NCBI GenBank assembly: GCA_902805535.1
Contig: CADCTN010000185.1
Location: 1 to 32,974 of the forward strand
Direction of reading: 5' to 3'
DNA length: 32,974 nt
Origin: an uncultured Blastococcus sp.
Lineage (GTDB): Bacteria; Actinomycetota; Actinomycetes; Mycobacteriales; Geodermatophilaceae
Made by a program: the position numbers and the translations under genes. Below, piece by piece: positions 1-7,364 of the stretch; position 1 is the first letter of the stretch; every line of letters begins with the position of its first letter. The notes under the pieces were generated by a model. It worked only from the letters and a program-made list of their open reading frames with translations, was not told the DNA's origin and searched no databases.

Positions 1-293
1 GCAGCGGCGGGCTTCGGCGCGGGCGCGGGGGAGCCGGCACCCGTGTCAGGCGCCGGCTTCGACGCCGCGGGCGTGGTGCCGTTGGACGGCGCGGCCTGCC
101 CGGCCCGGTCGGGGCCGCCGACCGGGCTGCCCGGCCGGTAGTCGGCGAAGAACTCGTGCCAGGCCTGGTCCAGGCTGGCCGGGTCGGCCAGGTACTGCTG
201 GTACATCTCCTCGACCAGCCACTCGTTGGTGCCGAATCCGTTCAGCGGGGAGGCGGATGCGGAGGAGGGGCGGGGTGAGTTCACGCTTGACAC
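1..293 (-). CDS. kgd: 2-oxoglutarate dehydrogenase/decarboxylase, Kgd type, N-terminus only (partial)
   Basis: The gene runs off the left edge; only its first 97 codons are here. The peptide starts [11 protein letters not shown] and carries the family's N-terminal domain at about residues 21-53, with the pieces [12 protein letters not shown] and [11 protein letters not shown]. It is followed by a Pro/Ala/Gly-rich linker (residues 54-97). In the actinobacterial Kgd/OdhA family this short domain and linker precede an E2-like acyltransferase domain and the thiamine-dependent E1 domains, so one chain does the oxoglutarate step of the TCA cycle. I chose GTG at 291-293 because an AAGAAGG site lies 11 nt upstream; GTG at 282-284 is an alternative. 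The family call rests on the N-terminal motif alone; the catalytic part is outside the window. Confidence 0.85.
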   Translation of the reverse strand, partial: MSSVNSPRPSSASASPLNGFGTNEWLVEEMYQQYLADPASLDQAWHEFFADYRPGSPVGGPDRAGQAAPSNGTTPAASKPAPDTGAGSPAPAPKPAA

Positions 294-368
294 GGGGTCG
301 AGTGCCTTCTTCGTCTGTGGGCGGCTGTCGTCGGGATGCTGCCGTCTGCTGCTGTCGTCCTCTCGGCT

Positions 369-388
369 CCGGCCTGGCCGCAGGCCGG
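369..388. other. perfect inverted repeat upstream of kgd
   Basis: CCGGCCTG (369-376) and CAGGCCGG (381-388) form an 8-bp stem with a GCCG loop. It lies about 75 bp upstream of the kgd start, between kgd and the end of the ABC permease gene. It could be a leader hairpin or an operator. There is no T-tract on either strand. The rest of 294-551 holds no convincing gene. Confidence 0.35.
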
Positions 389-450
389 ACGTGCGGAGCC
401 TGAGGACATGGCTGGAACGGGGGTCGAGTCTACGCCGGGTGCGCGCTGCC

Positions 451-472
451 GACCGGGCGTGACAGCCCGGTC
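451..472 (-). terminator. candidate terminator of the ABC exporter operon
   Basis: GACCGGGC (451-458) and GCCCGGTC (465-472) are a perfect 8-bp inverted repeat with a 6-nt loop. It lies about 80 nt beyond the permease stop codon and before kgd on the same strand. It has no U-tract, as is common in high-GC actinobacteria, so Rho-independent function is only inferred. Confidence 0.4.
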
Positions 473-551
473 GACGCCCGCCTCGCGGACGACCGGCCCG
501 GTCGTGGGCGAGTCGTGGCCCCCCGACGGCTGGGCGCTCGGACCCGGGCGC

Positions 552-1307
552 TCAGACGACGTCGCGACGTACGGCCAGCAGCGTGCCCAGGAGGGCGGCG
601 ACCAGGCCGTAGCCGAGCAGCAGGAGCGCTCCCTGCCAGGCCCCGAGCAGCTCCGGCCCCTGGAAGGTGGCGGTCAGCGCCTCGAGGGCGCCGCCGGGCA
701 TCCACTTGTAGGCGCCCGAGGTCGCCGGGATCGAGCGGATCACCTGCTCGACGACGAACAGGTACACCAGCGCCCCGACGATGGCGCCGACCTGGTTCTT
801 CAGCAGCGCGCCGAGGCCCACGCCGATGACGGCGTAGATGGCCAGCGCGAGCGCCGAGCTGAGCAGCACCTCCAGGTTGTCACCGGTCAGCGCGGGGGCG
901 GCGCCGCGGGCGCCGGCGTGGATGACCACCGTCACGTAGTTCACCGCGACGACGACCAGCGCGAACACGACCGAGACGAGCGCGTAGGCCAGCAGCTTGG
1001 CCACGACCACCTGGCCGCGGCGGGGAGTGGTCAGGAAGGTGGGCGTGGCGGTGCGGTGCCGGTACTCCTGCGTCATCCCGATGATGCCCAGGATCAGGAA
1101 GAGGATGTTGGCGTTCGCGCCGGTCGCCAGCGCCAGCTCCTCGTAGAGCGGGGTGCCCACGGCGGGGATGCCGCTCTGGGCGTTCCCGGCGAAGGAGGTG
1201 AAGAGGACCGAGAACCCGATCACCATGACGACGGCGCCGAGCAGCAGCCCGAGCCACACCTTGGTCGTGAACAGCTTGGTCCACTCGGCGCGCACCAGGC
1301 GGATCAT
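552..1307 (-). CDS. ABC transporter permease (ABC-2 type)
   Basis: A 251-residue integral membrane protein, probably the membrane half of an exporter powered by the ATPase encoded just upstream. It starts MIRLVRAEWTKLFTT, the basic amphipathic start usual for ABC-2 permeases, and then has about six hydrophobic segments; the first is near residues 18-40 and the last near 222-245. The start ATG (1305-1307) overlaps the ATPase stop as ATGA, and a GGAGG site lies 7 nt upstream, so the two genes are translationally coupled. The substrate cannot be read from the sequence. Other members of the family move lantibiotics, drugs or lipids, or act in resistance. Confidence 0.88.
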   Translation of the reverse strand: MIRLVRAEWTKLFTTKVWLGLLLGAVVMVIGFSVLFTSFAGNAQSGIPAVGTPLYEELALATGANANILFLILGIIGMTQEYRHRTATPTFLTTPRRGQVVVAKLLAYALVSVVFALVVVAVNYVTVVIHAGARGAAPALTGDNLEVLLSSALALAIYAVIGVGLGALLKNQVGAIVGALVYLFVVEQVIRSIPATSGAYKWMPGGALEALTATFQGPELLGAWQGALLLLGYGLVAALLGTLLAVRRDVV

Positions 1308-2329
1308 CGGGAGGCCTCCGGAACGGTGGGAGAGGGAGCGGCGAACTGCTCGGAGCCGCTGGTGAGCTGGAAGTAGATCTCCTCGAGCCCGCTGGTGCGT
1401 GAGCGCAGCTCGTGCAGCTCGACGCCGGTGGCGAACGCCCGGCGGCCCACGTCGGCGGGCGTGGTCCCGTGCACGGTCAGGGTGCCGTCCTCCTGGGTGA
1501 CCTCGGCGCCGTCGGCGCGCAGTACCTCCGCGAGCCGGGCGACGTCCGGGCCCCGGACGAGCACCGTGCCCGCGCCGTCGGCACCCGAGCGCAGCTGCTC
1601 CATGGAGCCCTCGCGGACGAGCCGTCCGGCACCGACGATGACCACCCGGTCGACGGTCTGCTCGACCTCTGACAGCAGGTGGCTGGAGACCAGCACCGTG
1701 CGGCCCTGGTCGTGGGCCATGTGCCGGAGGAAGCCGCGCAGCCACTGGATGCCCTCGGGGTCCAGGCCGTTGGCGGGCTCGTCCAGGACGAGGACGCCGG
1801 GGTCGCCGAGCAGGGCGGTGGCCAGCGCGAGCCGCTGCCGCATGCCGAGGGAGTAGCCGCCGGCGCGGCGGTTGCCGGCGTCGGCCAGCCCGACCTGCAC
1901 CAGGACCTCGTCGGCCCGGGACAGCGGGAGACCGGCGGCGCGGCAGTAGACGCGCAGGTGGTTGCGTCCGGTCCGGGCCGGGTGGAAGGCGGTCTCGAGC
2001 ACCGCCCCGACGGTGCGCAGGGGAGCCGGCAGCGCGGTGTAGGGGGCCCCGTTGAAGGTCGCGGTGCCGGCGTCGGGCTGCATCAGCCCGAGCAGCATGC
2101 GCAGCGTGGTGGTCTTGCCGGCGCCGTTGGGGCCCAGGAAGCCGGTCACCGATCCCGGCTCGACGGTGAAGCCGAGGTCGGTGACCGCATGCACCTGGCC
2201 GAAGGACTTGCTCAGTCCGCGTACCTCGACCCGGACGGGGTCGACCGTCGCGGTGCTGGGGATGGAGATGATGTCTCCTCGTCGATGTCGCTCGTCGGGG
2301 GCGGCGGGGGTGATCCCATCCAAGCGCAC
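1304..2329 (-). CDS. ABC transporter ATP-binding protein
   Basis: A 341-residue ATPase of the CcmA/DrrA-like exporter group. Walker A is GPNGAGKT (66-73), the signature is YSLGMRQR (159-166), Walker B ends in D183-E184 within VLVLDEP, and the switch histidine is H217 in SSH. A C-terminal region of about 100 residues follows, as in many such ATPases. It pairs with the permease gene downstream, which it overlaps by 4 bp. The annotated start is GTG at 2327-2329 with GGGAG 9 nt upstream. It adds about 30 residues before the usual family start near VRVEVRGLSKSFG. A stronger GAGGAG site lies inside this extension but is followed only by ATC codons. Confidence 0.9.
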   Translation of the reverse strand: MRLDGITPAAPDERHRRGDIISIPSTATVDPVRVEVRGLSKSFGQVHAVTDLGFTVEPGSVTGFLGPNGAGKTTTLRMLLGLMQPDAGTATFNGAPYTALPAPLRTVGAVLETAFHPARTGRNHLRVYCRAAGLPLSRADEVLVQVGLADAGNRRAGGYSLGMRQRLALATALLGDPGVLVLDEPANGLDPEGIQWLRGFLRHMAHDQGRTVLVSSHLLSEVEQTVDRVVIVGAGRLVREGSMEQLRSGADGAGTVLVRGPDVARLAEVLRADGAEVTQEDGTLTVHGTTPADVGRRAFATGVELHELRSRTSGLEEIYFQLTSGSEQFAAPSPTVPEASR

Positions 2330-2387
2330 CGGGATCCGCTCCCAGGAGCGTCCACGGGTGCCAGGCGCGCCGTGCCGCGGAGACCGG

Positions 2388-2410
2388 CGCCCCGGGATGA
2401 TCTCGGGGCG
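2388..2410. promoter_or_regulatory. 23-bp inverted repeat in the divergent ABC/usp promoter region
   Basis: CGCCCCG (2388-2394) and CGGGGCG (2404-2410) are a perfect inverted repeat spaced by 9 nt. It lies between the divergent ATPase and usp genes and just upstream of the usp -10 element. Position and shape fit a dimeric repressor operator, but no regulator gene is adjacent. The rest of 2330-2443 shows no other clear element. Confidence 0.35.
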
Positions 2411-2430
2411 ACCCTGTCCCAGGGGTCACA

Positions 2431-2446
2431 TAGAGTGCGCGCCGTG
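2431..2446 (+). promoter_or_regulatory. -10 element and leaderless start of usp
   Basis: TAGAGT (2431-2436) fits the actinobacterial TANNNT -10 consensus. It ends 7 nt before the GTG start at 2444, where transcription would be expected to begin, so the mRNA would be leaderless. No Shine-Dalgarno site precedes the GTG. The -35 region (around 2408-2413, GCGACC) is weak. Confidence 0.5.
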
Positions 2447-2914
2447 AGCGATGCGTCGAAGGCCTACCGCACCGTCGTCGTGGGGACCGACGGCTCGGAG
2501 TCCTCGCTGCGCGCGGTCGCGCGGGCGGGCGCGCTGGCCGGGGCCTTCGACGCGACGCTGGTCATCGCCTGCGCCTACCTGCCCACCGAGACCGACGACC
2601 GGGAGCTGACCCGCGCGCAGGACCTCCTGCGCGACGAGGCGTACCAGATCGTCGGCTCGCACCCCGCCGAGGAGACCGTGCGCACCGCCGCCGAGCACGC
2701 CGGCTCCGCGGGGGCGCGCACGGTGCGGACCGTCGCCGTCCAGGGCTCGCCGGTCGAGGCCCTCCTCGACGTCGTCCGCCGGGAGGACGCCGACCTGCTC
2801 GTCGTCGGCAACCGCGGTCTGGCCGGCATCAAGGGGCGGCTGCTCGGTTCGGTGCCCGCCGACGCGACCCGCCGCTCGCGGTGCGACGTCCTCGTCGTGC
2901 ACACCACCGACTGA
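2444..2914 (+). CDS. universal stress protein, UspA family
   Basis: A 156-residue single Usp domain. The N-terminal strand VVVGTDGSESS holds the nucleotide-contacting aspartate D16. The ATP-binding motif G-2X-G-9X-G-S is intact as G122-NR-G125, nine residues, then G135-S136. It is therefore expected to bind ATP and act in the cytoplasm in stress or dormancy physiology; the exact role is unknown. The GTG at 2444 is chosen because the TAGAGT -10 element places the transcription start there; GTG at 2435 lies inside that element. An adenylate cyclase gene follows after 14 nt, so the two probably share a transcript. Confidence 0.9.
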   Translation: MSDASKAYRTVVVGTDGSESSLRAVARAGALAGAFDATLVIACAYLPTETDDRELTRAQDLLRDEAYQIVGSHPAEETVRTAAEHAGSAGARTVRTVAVQGSPVEALLDVVRREDADLLVVGNRGLAGIKGRLLGSVPADATRRSRCDVLVVHTTD

Positions 2915-2928
2915 GGTCGCCGGCCGCC

Positions 2929-4017
2929 ATGGACGACCCGGGGGAGGTCCCCGGCCCGGACGCCCGCGAGGCGCTGGAGCGGCTGCTGCTCGGCGGGCCG
3001 CGCCGGTACACGCGGCTGCAGGTCGCCGAGCTGGCCGACATGGCGCCGGAGCGCACCCAGCGGCTGTGGCGGGCGCTGGGCTTCCCCGACGCCGCCGACG
3101 ACGACCCGGCGTTCACCGACGCCGACGTCGCCGCGCTCGGTGTGCTCTGCACCCTGATCGACTCCGGCTTCGTCGGGCCCGGGACCGAGGCGTCCATCGC
3201 CCGGGCGATGGGGCAGTCGCTGTCCCGCCTCGCCGACTGGCAGACCGACATGCTCGCCGACGCGCTGGCCCGCGTGGGGGGAACCGGCGACCGCCCGAAC
3301 GCCACCGCGGAGGAGGCCGTCGAGGCCGCCCGCATGCTGCTGCCCCGACTGCGCGAGGTGCAGGACTACGTGTGGCGCCGCCACCTCGCCGCGAACGCCG
3401 ACCGGCTGCTGGCCACGACCGGCCCCGGCGACCGGCGCGAGCTCGCGGTCGGTTTCGCCGACCTGGTCGGCTACACCTCGCGCACCCGCGGCATGGGCGG
3501 GCGGGAGCTCGGCGTCATGGTGGAGGACTTCGAGGCCATCGCCGCCGAGGTCATCGCCCGGCACCGCGGCCGGGTCGTGAAGACGGTGGGCGACGGGGTG
3601 CTGTTCACCGCCGGCAGCGCCGTCGACGCCGTCGAGATCGGCCTGCAGCTGCCGGCCGTCTGGTCCGCGGAGGACCGGCCGCCGCTCCGGGTGGGTGCCG
3701 CCTACGGCCGGGTGCTGACCCGGCTCGGCGACGTGTACTCGCCCGTGGTCAACCTGGCCAGCCGGCTCACCTCGCTCGCCCGGCCGGGAACGGTGCTCGT
3801 CGACCGCGACCTCGCCGACCGGGTGCAGGGGCACCCGGCCTTCCACGTCCGGCCGCTGCGCCGGGTGTCCGTCCGGGGCTATGACCACCTCCAGCCCTGG
3901 CTGGTGCGCCGGCGCAGCGCAGGGGAGGACGCTCCGACCGACCCCGAGGTCTACGAGGACGCCGCCTTCGACGACGCCGCCTTGGACGACGAGGACGCCT
4001 TCGACGACCGTGGCTGA
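2929..4017 (+). CDS. class III adenylate cyclase with N-terminal regulatory domain
   Basis: A 362-residue soluble protein. Residues 1-165 are a helical, MerR-like regulatory part resembling that of the pH-sensing mycobacterial cyclase Rv1264. Residues 172-325 are the class III cyclase domain. Key residues are present: metal-binding D178 (FADLVGYT) and D222 (KTVGDGV), substrate-selecting K218 and D268 (GDVYSP), and transition-state N275 and R279 (VNLASRL). This set predicts ATP-to-cAMP activity as a homodimer. The C-terminus (about 339-360) is very acidic, with DDAALDDEDAFDD. ATG at 2929 is used; the preceding site is weak (TGAGGT overlapping the usp stop). No membrane segment is seen. Confidence 0.9.
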   Translation: MDDPGEVPGPDAREALERLLLGGPRRYTRLQVAELADMAPERTQRLWRALGFPDAADDDPAFTDADVAALGVLCTLIDSGFVGPGTEASIARAMGQSLSRLADWQTDMLADALARVGGTGDRPNATAEEAVEAARMLLPRLREVQDYVWRRHLAANADRLLATTGPGDRRELAVGFADLVGYTSRTRGMGGRELGVMVEDFEAIAAEVIARHRGRVVKTVGDGVLFTAGSAVDAVEIGLQLPAVWSAEDRPPLRVGAAYGRVLTRLGDVYSPVVNLASRLTSLARPGTVLVDRDLADRVQGHPAFHVRPLRRVSVRGYDHLQPWLVRRRSAGEDAPTDPEVYEDAAFDDAALDDEDAFDDRG

Positions 4018-4038
4018 GCGGGTGGCACGCTCTGCTGC

Positions 4039-5676
4039 ATGAGCGCCACCCTCGTCGCCCGCGGTCTCGCGGCCGGTCACGGCACCCGCGTGCTGTTCTC
4101 CGGCCTCGACCTCGTCGTCGCTCCCGGGAACGTCGTCGGTCTGGTCGGGGTCAACGGCGCCGGCAAGTCGACCCTGCTGCGCACCCTGGCCGGGGAGCTC
4201 GCGGCCGAGGCCGGCTCGATCGTCGTCAGCCCGCCGACCGCCACCCTGGGCTACCTCCCACAGGAGCACGAGCGGCGGGAGGGGGAGACCGTCCTGGCCG
4301 CGCTGGCGCGGCGGACCGGCGTGGCGGCGGCGCAGGCCGCGCTCGACACCGCCACCGATGACCTGACCGCCGGCCGCCCGGGCGCCGACGACGCGTACGG
4401 GGACGCGCTCGAGCACTGGCTGGCACTCGGCGGGGCCGACCTGGACGAGCGGGCAGCGGAGGTCGTCGCCGAGGTCGCCCCCGGCGTCGCGCTCGACGCC
4501 CCGACGACGTCCCTCTCCGGCGGCCAGGCGGCCCGCGTGGGGTTGGCGTCGCTGCTGCTCTCCCGCTACGACGTCCTGCTGCTCGACGAGCCGACCAACG
4601 ACCTCGACCTCACCGGCCTGGACCAGCTGGAGCGGTTCGTCACCGGCGCGCGCGCCGGGATCGTCGTCGTCAGCCACGACCGCGAGTTCCTCGCCCGGAC
4701 CGTGACGCGGGTCGTCGAGCTGGACCTCGCCCAGCAGCTGGTCCGCGTGGTCGACGGCGGCTACGAGGCGTACCTGGCCGAGCGCGAGGTGGCCCGCCGG
4801 CACGCCCGCGAGGAGTACGAGGAGTTCGCCGGCACCAAGGCCTCGCTCGAGGCGCGGGCCCGCATGCAGCGCAACTGGATGGCCAAGGGCGTGCGCGACT
4901 CGATCAAGAAGTCCTCGGACGGCGACAAGCACATCAAGGCGGCCAACCGCGCCTCCTCGGAGAAGCAGGCGGCCAAGGCCAAGCAGACCGATCGGCGGAT
5001 CGAGCGGTTGGACGTGGTGGAGGAGCCGCGCAAGGAGTGGGAGCTCCGGCTGGAGATCGCCGCCGCCCCCCGTGCCGGCGCCGTGGTCGCCACCCTGCGC
5101 GGCGCCGTCGTCCGCCGCGGGCCCTTCCGGCTCGGCCCGCTGGACCTGCAGGTCGACTGGGGTGACCGGATCGCGATCACCGGTGCCAACGGATCGGGCA
5201 AGTCGACCCTGCTGGCCGCGCTGCTCGGCCGGCTGCCCATGGACGAGGGGACGGCGTCCCTCGGTCCGGCCGTGCAGGTGGGCGAGATCGAGCAGGCCCG
5301 CAGCCGGTTCTTCGGCTCCGTGCAGCTGCTGGACGCCTTCTCCGCCGAGGTGCCCGACTGGCCGACCGCTGAGGTCCGCACCCTGCTGGCCAAGTTCGGG
5401 CTCGTTGCCGAGCACGTGCTGCGGCCGGCCGCGACGCTGTCACCGGGCGAGCGCACGCGGGCCGGGCTGGCGCTGCTGCAGGCGCGCGGGGTGAACGTGC
5501 TCGTGCTGGACGAGCCCACCAACCACCTGGACCTGCCGGCGATCGAGCAGCTGGAGGAGGCGCTGGCGGGCTACTCCGGCACCCTGCTGCTGGTCACCCA
5601 CGACCGCCGCATGCTGGAGGCGGTGGACACCACCCGCCGCCTCGAGGTGTCCGACGGGAAGGTCACCGAGCGCTGA
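4039..5676 (+). CDS. ABC-F family ATPase (ribosome-associated type)
   Basis: A 545-residue protein with two ABC domains and no membrane segments. Domain 1 has Walker A GVNGAGKST (37-45), signature LSGGQ (159-163) and Walker B ending D183-E184. Domain 2 has GANGSGKST (382-390), LSPGE (467-471) and D491-E492. Between them is a long basic helical linker (about 245-335) rich in Lys and Arg, the segment that reaches the tRNA sites of the ribosome in ABC-F proteins. It is not an obvious EttA. It could be a translation factor or a ribosome-protection antibiotic resistance factor; the sequence alone does not decide. It lies 21 nt after the cyclase gene and ends 4 bp from the convergent GNAT gene. Confidence 0.88.
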   Translation: MSATLVARGLAAGHGTRVLFSGLDLVVAPGNVVGLVGVNGAGKSTLLRTLAGELAAEAGSIVVSPPTATLGYLPQEHERREGETVLAALARRTGVAAAQAALDTATDDLTAGRPGADDAYGDALEHWLALGGADLDERAAEVVAEVAPGVALDAPTTSLSGGQAARVGLASLLLSRYDVLLLDEPTNDLDLTGLDQLERFVTGARAGIVVVSHDREFLARTVTRVVELDLAQQLVRVVDGGYEAYLAEREVARRHAREEYEEFAGTKASLEARARMQRNWMAKGVRDSIKKSSDGDKHIKAANRASSEKQAAKAKQTDRRIERLDVVEEPRKEWELRLEIAAAPRAGAVVATLRGAVVRRGPFRLGPLDLQVDWGDRIAITGANGSGKSTLLAALLGRLPMDEGTASLGPAVQVGEIEQARSRFFGSVQLLDAFSAEVPDWPTAEVRTLLAKFGLVAEHVLRPAATLSPGERTRAGLALLQARGVNVLVLDEPTNHLDLPAIEQLEEALAGYSGTLLLVTHDRRMLEAVDTTRRLEVSDGKVTER

Positions 5677-5684
5677 GCGCTCAG
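5673..5684. other. palindrome holding both convergent stop codons
   Basis: CTGAGCGCTCAG is a perfect 12-bp palindrome. It contains the TGA of the ABC-F gene (5674-5676) and, on the other strand, the TGA of the GNAT gene (5681-5683). It may be a short bidirectional termination signal, or chance. Confidence 0.3.
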
Positions 5685-6229
5685 GTCGCCGACGCGTCGA
5701 GCTCCTCGCCGATGCCGACGGTGTCCATCTGCGCCCACGTGTCGGACACGTGGTGGGCCAGCACCATGAGGTCGCGCAGCTCGCCGCCGCGGTCACGGAT
5801 GTGGTCGCGCAGCAGCGCCTCCCCGCCGAAGCCGAGGTCGGTGAAGAGCGCCAGCGCCGCGCCCTGCTCGGCGACGACCTCGACCACCAGCTTGGTCAGG
5901 CCGGCCGACACCCCCTCCACGACGGCCCGCCGGGCCAGCTCGCGCCCCAGCCCGCTGCCGCGCCGGGCGGGCGACACGACCAGCCGCAGCTCGCCGACGT
6001 GGTCGGACCACCCGGGCAGCGGCCGGACGGCGACGTAGCCGGTCACCTCGTCCCCGCCGGTGTCGAGCGCCACCCAGCGGCCGCCGGGGGAGGACTCGGT
6101 GGCCCAGCCGCGGACGGTCTCGGGATCGGTGACCTCCTCCTTGATGAAGGTCAGGTCGCCCTCGGGGAGCGCGCCGAAGAACGCCAGCAGCGCGTCGCAC
6201 CGCTCGGGACCGAGTTCCACCACGGGCAT
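5681..6229 (-). CDS. GNAT family N-acetyltransferase
   Basis: A 182-residue protein with a GNAT fold. The acetyl-CoA pyrophosphate loop is RRGSGLG (89-95), after the strand LRLVVSP; the late strand and helix hold ALFTDLGFGGEALL. The acceptor substrate is unknown. Its ATG is one base after the phaC stop, and a GGAGG site sits in the phaC end, so it is the last gene of the ligase-phaE-phaC operon and is translationally coupled. Coupling hints at a role near PHA or acyl-CoA metabolism, but that is inference only. Confidence 0.85.
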   Translation of the reverse strand: MPVVELGPERCDALLAFFGALPEGDLTFIKEEVTDPETVRGWATESSPGGRWVALDTGGDEVTGYVAVRPLPGWSDHVGELRLVVSPARRGSGLGRELARRAVVEGVSAGLTKLVVEVVAEQGAALALFTDLGFGGEALLRDHIRDRGGELRDLMVLAHHVSDTWAQMDTVGIGEELDASAT

Positions 6230-6230
6230 G

Positions 6231-7364
6231 TCAGGCCTCCTGGGCGGCTGGGTCGTCCGGGACGCCGTCCAGCGGGTCGCTGCGCCGGCGGACGAAGTCG
6301 ATGATCGTGGGCACGGTGGTCCGCGCCGCGGTCCGGCCCACCACCAGGCCCATGTGACCGGCGTCCAGGCACAGCTCGTGCTTGTCGGGTGAGCCGACGA
6401 GGTCGATCAGGGGGGCGGTCGCGTCCGGCGGCACGATGTGGTCGCGGTTCGCGCGCACGCTGAGGAACGGGACCCGGATGTCGGCGAGGTGGACGGGGTC
6501 CCCGCCGACGGTCAGCCGGTCGGTGAGCATGCCGTTGCGGCGGACGAGCATCTCCGCCGTCTCCTGGGCCGCGGCGCCCGGGAAGGGCACGTGGTCGTCG
6601 GACCAGCCGGTCATCGCCTGGTAGGAGGCGACGTACTCGTCGTTCCAGAGCCGCTCCCACAGGTTGACGTAGCGGGTCACCTCGGCGGTCGGCGTGAGCG
6701 CCCGGAAACCCTGGACGACGACCGACGGCGGCACGTTGCCGTCGGGGCCGAGCACCGACCGCACGTCCATCCCCCCGACGGCGAAGATGTCGGCCAGCGG
6801 CCCCATGTGCCGGAAGTCCACCGGGGTGGCCAGCACCGTGAGACTGCGCAGCGGGGCGTCGGGGTGGTGCGCCGCGTGCAGCAGCGCGAGGTTCCCGCCG
6901 AAGCAGTAGCCGAACAGGTTGACCTCATCGGCGCCGGAGAGCTCGAGGACCCGGTCGATGCCGGCCGGGATGTAGTCGTCGGCGTAGTCCTCGAGCCGGT
7001 TCTCCGCGTCCCGCTCGTCGGGCTCGCCCCAGTCGAGCAGGTAGACGTCGAAGCCGGCCTCCAGCAGCTGCTCGACGAAGCTGTTCCCCGGCGTCAGGTC
7101 GAGGATGTAGCTCTTGCTGACCAGACTGAAGACGATCAGCAGCGGTGGCGCGTAGCGGACGCCGCCGTAGGTCTCCTCCTCGTTGCGGTAGTGCCAGAGC
7201 TGGGTGCGGCCACGCTGCCAGACGACGTCCTTGGGGGTCTGCCCGACACCGGGGCGGTCGACCCCGGCGACCAGCTTGATGCCGTTACGGGCGCGCAGGG
7301 CGTTGCGCTCGACGTCGCGCCGGACGCGGTCGAGCACCGTCTGCGGGCTGGGCACGGTCGGCAT
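6231..7364 (-). CDS. phaC: class III-type poly(3-hydroxyalkanoate) synthase, catalytic subunit
   Basis: A 377-residue alpha/beta hydrolase-fold enzyme that would polymerise 3-hydroxyacyl-CoA into storage polyester at the granule surface. The PHA-synthase lipase-like box is GYCFGG (152-157), with nucleophile C154. D308 (NRDHIV) and H337 (AGHMGL) complete the triad. The spacing almost matches C149/D302/H331 of the class III enzyme of Allochromatium vinosum. The length also fits class III/IV rather than the roughly 580-residue class I enzymes. ATG at 7364 has a strong GGAGG 6 nt upstream. Its start lies 80 nt inside the preceding gene, which encodes a likely partner subunit. A related acyltransferase or hydrolase role cannot be excluded. 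Confidence 0.85.
   Translation of the reverse strand: MPTVPSPQTVLDRVRRDVERNALRARNGIKLVAGVDRPGVGQTPKDVVWQRGRTQLWHYRNEEETYGGVRYAPPLLIVFSLVSKSYILDLTPGNSFVEQLLEAGFDVYLLDWGEPDERDAENRLEDYADDYIPAGIDRVLELSGADEVNLFGYCFGGNLALLHAAHHPDAPLRSLTVLATPVDFRHMGPLADIFAVGGMDVRSVLGPDGNVPPSVVVQGFRALTPTAEVTRYVNLWERLWNDEYVASYQAMTGWSDDHVPFPGAAAQETAEMLVRRNGMLTDRLTVGGDPVHLADIRVPFLSVRANRDHIVPPDATAPLIDLVGSPDKHELCLDAGHMGLVVGRTAARTTVPTIIDFVRRRSDPLDGVPDDPAAQEA

Noticed and set aside
552-2429. A continuous 625-codon minus-strand frame that ends as the ABC permease
   Set aside because: Only its last 251 codons make a sensible protein. The first part is an Arg/Pro/Gly-rich out-of-frame reading of the ATPase gene, so it is not a fusion.
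2575-5415. A 946-codon open frame on the minus strand opposite usp, the cyclase and the ABC-F gene
   Set aside because: High GC leaves antisense frames open. Its composition is low-complexity and it has no recognisable domain, while the plus-strand genes have intact motifs.
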